Assembly (NCBI RefSeq): GCF_964656455.1
Contig: NC_135726.1
Location: forward strand, 22,331,168-22,395,167
Length of the DNA stretch: 64,000 nucleotides
Source of the DNA: Halichoerus grypus
Taxonomy: Eukaryota > Chordata > Mammalia > Carnivora > Phocidae
Direction of reading: 5' to 3'
Both the position numbers and the translations under genes were made by a program. Shown here piece after piece: positions 59,131 to 64,000 of the stretch (positions are counted from its first letter, which is position 1; each line of letters starts with the position of its first letter). Below the pieces are notes generated by a model. That model was not told where the DNA came from, did no database searches, and was given only the letters and a program-made list of their open reading frames with translations.

Positions 59131-59474
59131 CTGAAGCAACTGTATACATGTTTTACATTTTACAATATATACTTATCCACACAGAGAAATGTGGAGTACT
59201 TACACTTGGTTTTTGTGCACTGGTTCTATCATCTTCTGGAAATCATATCTAATTGAGTCATATATTTTAAGAGAGACATCAGTTTTTGGATTTTAATAAC
59301 AGCTATTTCCCTTTTAATTCTGAGAAATATTTCCTTTGTTTACTTTTATTTTTTCTTACTTTTTTTCTTCTCTCATATTCTCATTCTCTTTCCCTACCTC
59401 TAAGAGACAGCGGTAGTATTCAGCTATCACTTTAAGTAATTTGTAGAATACACAAAGAAATAATTCAAATTAAA
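59131..59474. other. unique stretch
   Basis: No recognised feature. Confidence 0.35.
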
Positions 59475-59497
59475 GATCTATTTAAGTTGTTACTTGA

Positions 59498-59731
59498 AGG
59501 GGGGGAAATTGGAGGGGGAGATGAACCATGAGAGATGATGGACTCTGAAAAACAAACTGAGGGTTCTAGAGGGGCGGGGGTTGGGAGGATGGGTTAGCCT
59601 GGTGATGGGTATTAAAGAGGGCACGTTCTGCATGGAGCACTGGGTGTTATACAATGCAAACAATGAATCATGGAACACTACATCAAAAACTAATGATGTA
59701 TGTTGATTAACATATAATAATTTAAAAAAAG
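59498..59731 (+). mobile_element. young carnivore L1 3' UTR only, sense
   Basis: 234-bp insertion: 'gggttagcctggtgatgggtattaaagagggcacg', 'catggagcactgggtgttata', 'gaatcatggaacactac' and 'tgatgtatgttgattaacatat', then an A tail. Perfect 23-bp duplication at 59475-59497 and 59732-59754. The only young L1 in plus orientation. Confidence 0.95.
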
Positions 59732-59754
59732 GATCTATTTAAGTTGTTACTTGA

Positions 59755-61580
59755 TAGGACATTGCATGATAGAAACCTTTTTTTTTTTTTTTTAATGAAA
59801 GACTGTACATCGCTGAAGTAGAGATACCTTGAATATTTAGAAATCTTTCTGGGCCATTTTTCTTGTAAAAGCCCTGCTTTCAGCTGGAATGATTTTCGGC
59901 TACGATATTGGGTGATGTCTGATCACCCTGGTCTGCCTTCAGCAAGAATCCTGTTGGGTTAGATAAGCAAGTATCCCTCCTTACCACTGAGGTTTCCTCC
60001 TAGAAATTTTACATCTGTTGACCCTCAGTCTTGCTCCTTGGCTATACATTCCCACTTGCCCATATCATATTCAGAGTTGGGCCCAATCTCTCTCCCCACT
60101 GTAAGACTCCATTACAGTGGTCCCAACCACTACCTAATGCAATGCCTCCTTCAATAAAGTCTTCTATAGTCTGCAACAAGTATCACAAGTAATGTTTTCT
60201 CTACTGGTCTGTAGATGCCAAACCACCTTTAACATGCTTGTCATAGCACCTGGAGACAAGAGGTTAGACATGTCACATTCAGGTAAACAGCTATGATTTT
60301 TGAATTTAGAAAGTCCCCACGTTTTCTGGACCAAGTTTCTTTCTAAGAAATTGGACTGATTAGGAGATCAGCCAGAGAAAAAGATAATTAGAAACTATTT
60401 TAATAAGAAGGTTCTATCAGTAAATAGAGGTAATACAAACTTATTGTGGAAGTGTTTTGGGGGAAGAATCACCTGCTTAGTTTTAGAGTAAAAATGGTTG
60501 ACATGAGTATCAATTTAACAGATGTCTTCAAGAGGAAGGAATACTAGAACCAATTGTATGAGAGGTCCATGATGCCGGGAATGTTGTCTGTCTGGCTCAC
60601 ACTCCCAGCACCAAGAGCTACACCAGTGCTAGTTTCCAGACAGACCTCAGCAACAACTTAGTGATATCTACCAGCATTATAAATATTCCAAAAAGCAAAG
60701 AAAACCCTTAAATCTTACAACACAAACTGACCTTTTTGTTTTTGTATGCATACAAAGCTCAGCATCTAGAAAGTGAAATTTCTTCACTTGGTGTTTAGAG
60801 GTGATAGGCATACTTACAATTATCACCACGAAAAGGGTTCTGTAGGTCACAAATTAATTACAAATGCAATATTCAATTAGCCATGTGGCAAGAATACTTC
60901 AGTTTCATCATTAATGCCCATTGCTTTACTGTCAAACATTTTCATTAAGGTTAAGATTCAATAAATAACAGGGATACAGTTTTTAATTCAAGATCAGCAT
61001 GTAAGTCCAGGGGATGTAAATGCCAGAGGCATTGAACCGCCTGTGATTACTCACTCTGGCTAGATACTAAAGCTTTAGAATAATATTCTTTCTCTCTGCT
61101 GCAAGTACAAACCTTGCAATGCTAATTTCCTTTGTGGTATTTCTTTGAAATGCAAGGAAGTACTGCTTGGTGATCAAAGTTTTCTGGTTCCCAGGTGTTG
61201 GGGTCAGTGAGGAGAGTCCCCTGCTTGGATAAATGATTTCCCCAAGTTGAAAACATTTTAAGGAAAATGCCTCATTTGCAACTTGTCATCTGGGGACAAA
61301 GCACTAATCACATGAGAGGTTTCTTTGAAAGAGAATGCAAATGCAGTAGAAAGTTCTTTTGGGAACACTTTGAAATTGTTAAGGTATTTGGAAACTATGA
61401 CAATTAAACTTCTTACTAGCCTAAACAGCTTGCTTACCACTCCTTCATGAATGACTAGGATTAGGTTTTCATAGCATGAATTTCAGAAAGGAATAATTAT
61501 TTCCTAACAACAACACAAAAAAAAGTGATTCAGAATAATCAGTATTAGAAAAAAAAAATTACCTTCTGGGTCAGTATCTT
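59755..61580. other. unique stretch
   Basis: No gene. 59925-60215 resembles an LTR-like block (separate entry). 60570-60640 may be an L2 3' end; 60840-60970 has several TAAT cores. Confidence 0.35.
59925..60215 (+). repeat. possible old LTR-like repeat
   Basis: Ordered pyrimidine-rich sequence with 'ttggctatacattcccacttgcc', 'gtaagactcc' and a poly(A) signal in 'tccttcaataaagtcttc', as in old LTRs. Family not named; no terminal duplication found. Confidence 0.3.
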
Positions 61581-61584
61581 TCTC

Positions 61585-61705
61585 TGATTCCTTATTAGCT
61601 ATGTCACTTGGGAAAGTTAATCCCTCTGAAATGTTGCTTCTTTTACAGGTAATATTGAGCATACATAGTTTGTAAGATTATTATGAATATTAAATGAAAG
61701 AAGGA
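61585..61705 (+). repeat. MIR fragment
   Basis: Sense MIR: 'attagctatgtcacttgggaaagttaatccctctgaaatgttgcttcttttacaggtaat', very like 'gctgtgtgaccttgggcaagttacttaacctctctgtgcctcagtttcc'. Confidence 0.65.
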
Positions 61706-61731
61706 CTCTGATTTCCCTTACTAGAGAGACA

Positions 61732-62611
61732 TTTTTTTTTATTTTTTTATTATGTTAGTCACCATACATCATTAGTTTTTGATGTATTGTTCCATGATTC
61801 ATTGTTTGCATATAACACCCAGTGCTCCATGCAATATGTGCCCTCCTTAATACCCATCAGCAGGCCATCGATCCCCCCACCCCCCTCCCCTCTAAAACCC
61901 TCTGTTTCTCAGAGTCCATAGTCTCTCATGGTTCATCTCCCTCTCTGATATCCCCCCCCCTTCATTTTTCCCTTCCTTCTCCTGATGTCCTCCATGCTAT
62001 TCCTTATGTTCCACAAATAAGTGAAACCATATGATAATTGTCTTTCTCTGCTTGACTTATTTCACTCAGCATAATCTCCTCCAGTCCCATCCATGTTGAT
62101 GCAAATGTTGGGTATTCATCCATTCTGATGGCTGAGTAATATACCATTGTATATATGGACCATATTTTCTTTATCCATTTGTCTGTTGAAGGGCATCTCA
62201 GCTCTTTCCACAGTTTGGCTATTGCGGACATTGCTGCTATGAACATTGGGGTGCATATGGCCCTTCTTTTCACTACATCTGTATCTTTGGGGTAAATACC
62301 CAGTAGTGCAATTGCTGAGTCATAGGGTAGCTCTATTTTTAATTTTTTGAGGAACCTCCACACTGTTTTCCAAAGTGGCTGTACCAACTTGCATTCCCAC
62401 CAACAGTGTAAGAAGGTGCCCCTTTCTCCACAACCTCTCCAACATTTGTTGTTTCTTGCCTTGTCAAATTTTGCCATTCTACCTGGTGTAAGGTGGTATC
62501 TCAGTGTGGTTTTGATTTGGATTTCCCTGATGGCTAATGATGATGAACATTTTTTCATGTGTCTGTTAGCCTGTTGTATGTCTTCTTTGGAGAAGTGTCT
62601 GTTCATGTCTT
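61732..62611 (-). mobile_element. carnivore L1 3' end, single-module 3' UTR, with ORF2 C-terminus
   Basis: Minus-strand insertion with perfect 15-bp duplication CTTACTAGAGAGACA at 61717-61731 and 62612-62626. 3' UTR of the same kind as the other young copies but joined directly to an uninterrupted ORF2 C-terminus, without the second UTR module. 5'-truncated. Confidence 0.95.
62004..62606 (-). pseudogene. L1 ORF2 C-terminal fragment, 200 codons, open
   Basis: The last 200 codons of L1 ORF2 with no stop or frameshift. Landmarks are the Cys-rich-domain sequence '[21 protein letters not shown]' (split: [12 protein letters not shown] and [21 protein letters not shown]), 'GIYPKDT', '[18 protein letters not shown]' and the terminal 'SLICGT'. 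In L1 this C-terminal segment follows the RT domain and aids RNA binding. Without EN and RT, and without an L1 promoter, it is inert. Confidence 0.9.
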
Positions 62612-62639
62612 CTTACTAGAGAGACACTGATGTGTAGTA

Positions 62640-62870
62640 TGTAATCATATAAGCTCCAGTATGAGACCACCTAGGTTTGATTCGTGTGTCTTTCCAAAGG
62701 CTAATATATGTCTTGTGCAAATTAAAGATTCTCTATGTACTTTAGTCCTCCTTCCTATAAAGTGGATATGATAATAGGCACTTTTTGCATAGGGATGTTA
62801 TGAAAATAGCATTAGAAAAGATGTAAATAAGCTGGATCTGGTATCAATAAAGTTTAGTTCATTTTACCAT
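62640..62870 (+). repeat. MIR SINE
   Basis: Sense MIR: 'ctccagtatgagaccacctaggtttgattcgtg', 'tttagtcctccttcctataaagtggatatgataataggcac', 'gggatgttatgaaaatagcatt' in order. Confidence 0.7.
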
Positions 62871-62874
62871 CTCA

Positions 62875-63605
62875 TTGCAATGCTTGTACTCAATGAATTT
62901 TCATTATCATCTTTTTTGCTCACATTTAATACCCCTAACTCGAAATAAGGAGTATGCACTCAGTGTGAGAAATATTGCTCTGCTGCTTTACTTCCAGACT
63001 TGCCAAAGGCATTCTAATTCATTATTGTAAGTGGTGTATTTGTCACATATTTTCTCATTTAAGGAAAGATGATTTTTGCCACTGGCTTCCCAGCAGGCAT
63101 TTTCCTAGCCACTGGTGCTGATTTCTTTTGAAATGGCTAGTGTTAAAAACATTGATAACCAGAGAAGACAGCTAGTAGCTCTGTTTTGACAGTGAAAAGC
63201 TTTCTGTCTACCATGTCTACAAAGACAGCTTTGCAAATGCACAATTAGCTGAATGGAAAGTCATCATTTGTATCTGAGCAGGGTCAACAAAATAAGATGT
63301 CCACCAAATTGTGTTTAATTTTTTCTCCAACTACTTAAATTAGATCAGCTCTTGGAAACTGTAAAGCACTTGGAAGACAACCAGCATTTTATATTTCCAT
63401 TTATCACAGTGGCTGGCAAATCATAGAGTATTTTCCTAAGATATATCATTTGATGGGTAGGAAATAACCAGCACGGCTTATTGCAAAAAAATGACTTAGT
63501 AAACTAAAGTCTTGGTAATGTCAAAGTTTGTGTGATACCAAAGACAACTCCTTTCATCATTACATTTTTCTGATTTTCTGATTGGAATAGGCAATTTAAG
63601 ACAGT
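62875..63605. other. unique stretch
   Basis: No recognised gene or repeat. Confidence 0.4.
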
Positions 63606-63609
63606 GACC

Positions 63610-63760
63610 TTATTTAATGGCCTGAATTTGCCACTTTGGGGTAATATGACCTCACTATAGTTCAGTTTCTTCTTCTGCAAGATGAGGGAAACTATGGTAC
63701 TTACCTCAGATAGTTTCTATGAGGATTGAGGTAATGCACGGTTGCAGGCAGATGGCAAGA
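63610..63760 (+). repeat. MIR SINE fragment
   Basis: Sense MIR: 'gtaatatgacctcactatagttcagtttcttcttctgcaagatgaggg', 'acttacctcagatagtttctatgaggattgaggtaatgcac'. Confidence 0.7.
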
Positions 63761-63841
63761 ATTCATCTTCTTACAGTAATAGAGGAAATATACTGAATTT
63801 CAGTATATTATCCAGGGTGTACTTGCACACATATGTGCGTG

Positions 63842-63867
63842 CACACACACACACACACACACACACA
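63842..63867. repeat. (CA)n microsatellite
   Basis: About 13 CA units after 'tgtgcgtgc'. Confidence 0.9.
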
Positions 63868-64000
63868 AATGGAGCAGAATTTTTGAAACTTTAAATCTGA
63901 ATTGCTTATATGTACCCTTGAATTGTTTATCATCTCATTTTCCTGCTATCGTCTCTAGAGACACTGTCAAAATTACATTCTTAAAAAGCAAAAAGAAAGG

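Overview
The window is 64 kb of mammalian nuclear DNA. The strongest clue is the SINE content: 19 tRNA-derived Can-SINE (SINEC) copies with the head GGGGCGCCTGGGTGGCTCAG, a CT-rich body and an AATAAA/poly(A) tail. The L1 copies carry carnivore-type 3' ends. The SINE consensus does not match the dog or cat forms as I know them and fits an arctoid carnivore (bear, pinniped or mustelid); I cannot resolve it further. No protein-coding gene, tRNA gene, rRNA, CRISPR or bacterial feature can be supported. Almost all open frames lie in transposon relics or are chance frames.

Layout. 1-6.4 kb: mostly unique DNA with MIR relics, one young SINE (4.0 kb) and an L2 fragment. 6.4-7.7 kb: antisense old L1 3' end and a MIR. 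7.7-11.4 kb: unique, AT-rich, with two possible regulatory blocks. 11.4-21.5 kb: a dense nested transposon cluster: an antisense MLT2 LTR, then two old minus-strand L1s in tandem (about 12.3-14.8 and 14.8-20.8 kb), broken by three younger L1 3' ends and seven SINEs, most with target-site duplications. 21.5-25.6 kb: MER5-like DNA transposons, three SINEs, unique DNA. 25.6-28.9 kb: very old minus-strand L1. 28.9-38.6 kb: no SINE or L1, only MIR/MER5/L2 relics and unique sequence. 38.6-46.8 kb: L1 pieces in both orientations, five SINEs (counting that at 42.9 kb), an MLT1 LTR and two abutting Tigger fossils. 46.8-55.2 kb: two SINEs (47.6 and 48.8 kb), a polypyrimidine tract, an MLT1 LTR and an old L1 carrying a younger L1, then unique DNA. 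55.2-64 kb: a SINE, a solo ERV LTR with a 4-bp CTTT duplication, MLT1, Tigger, two young L1 3' ends (one keeping a 200-codon ORF2 C-terminal frame), MIRs and a possible homeodomain-rich enhancer near 57.4 kb.

Nothing here works together as a pathway. The useful biology is the layered insertion history, an L1 subfamily with a two-module 3' UTR, an antisense bias of LTR and L1 elements (as expected if the window lies in an intron of a plus-strand gene), and a few unique blocks that may be conserved non-coding elements. I found no convincing undescribed system.
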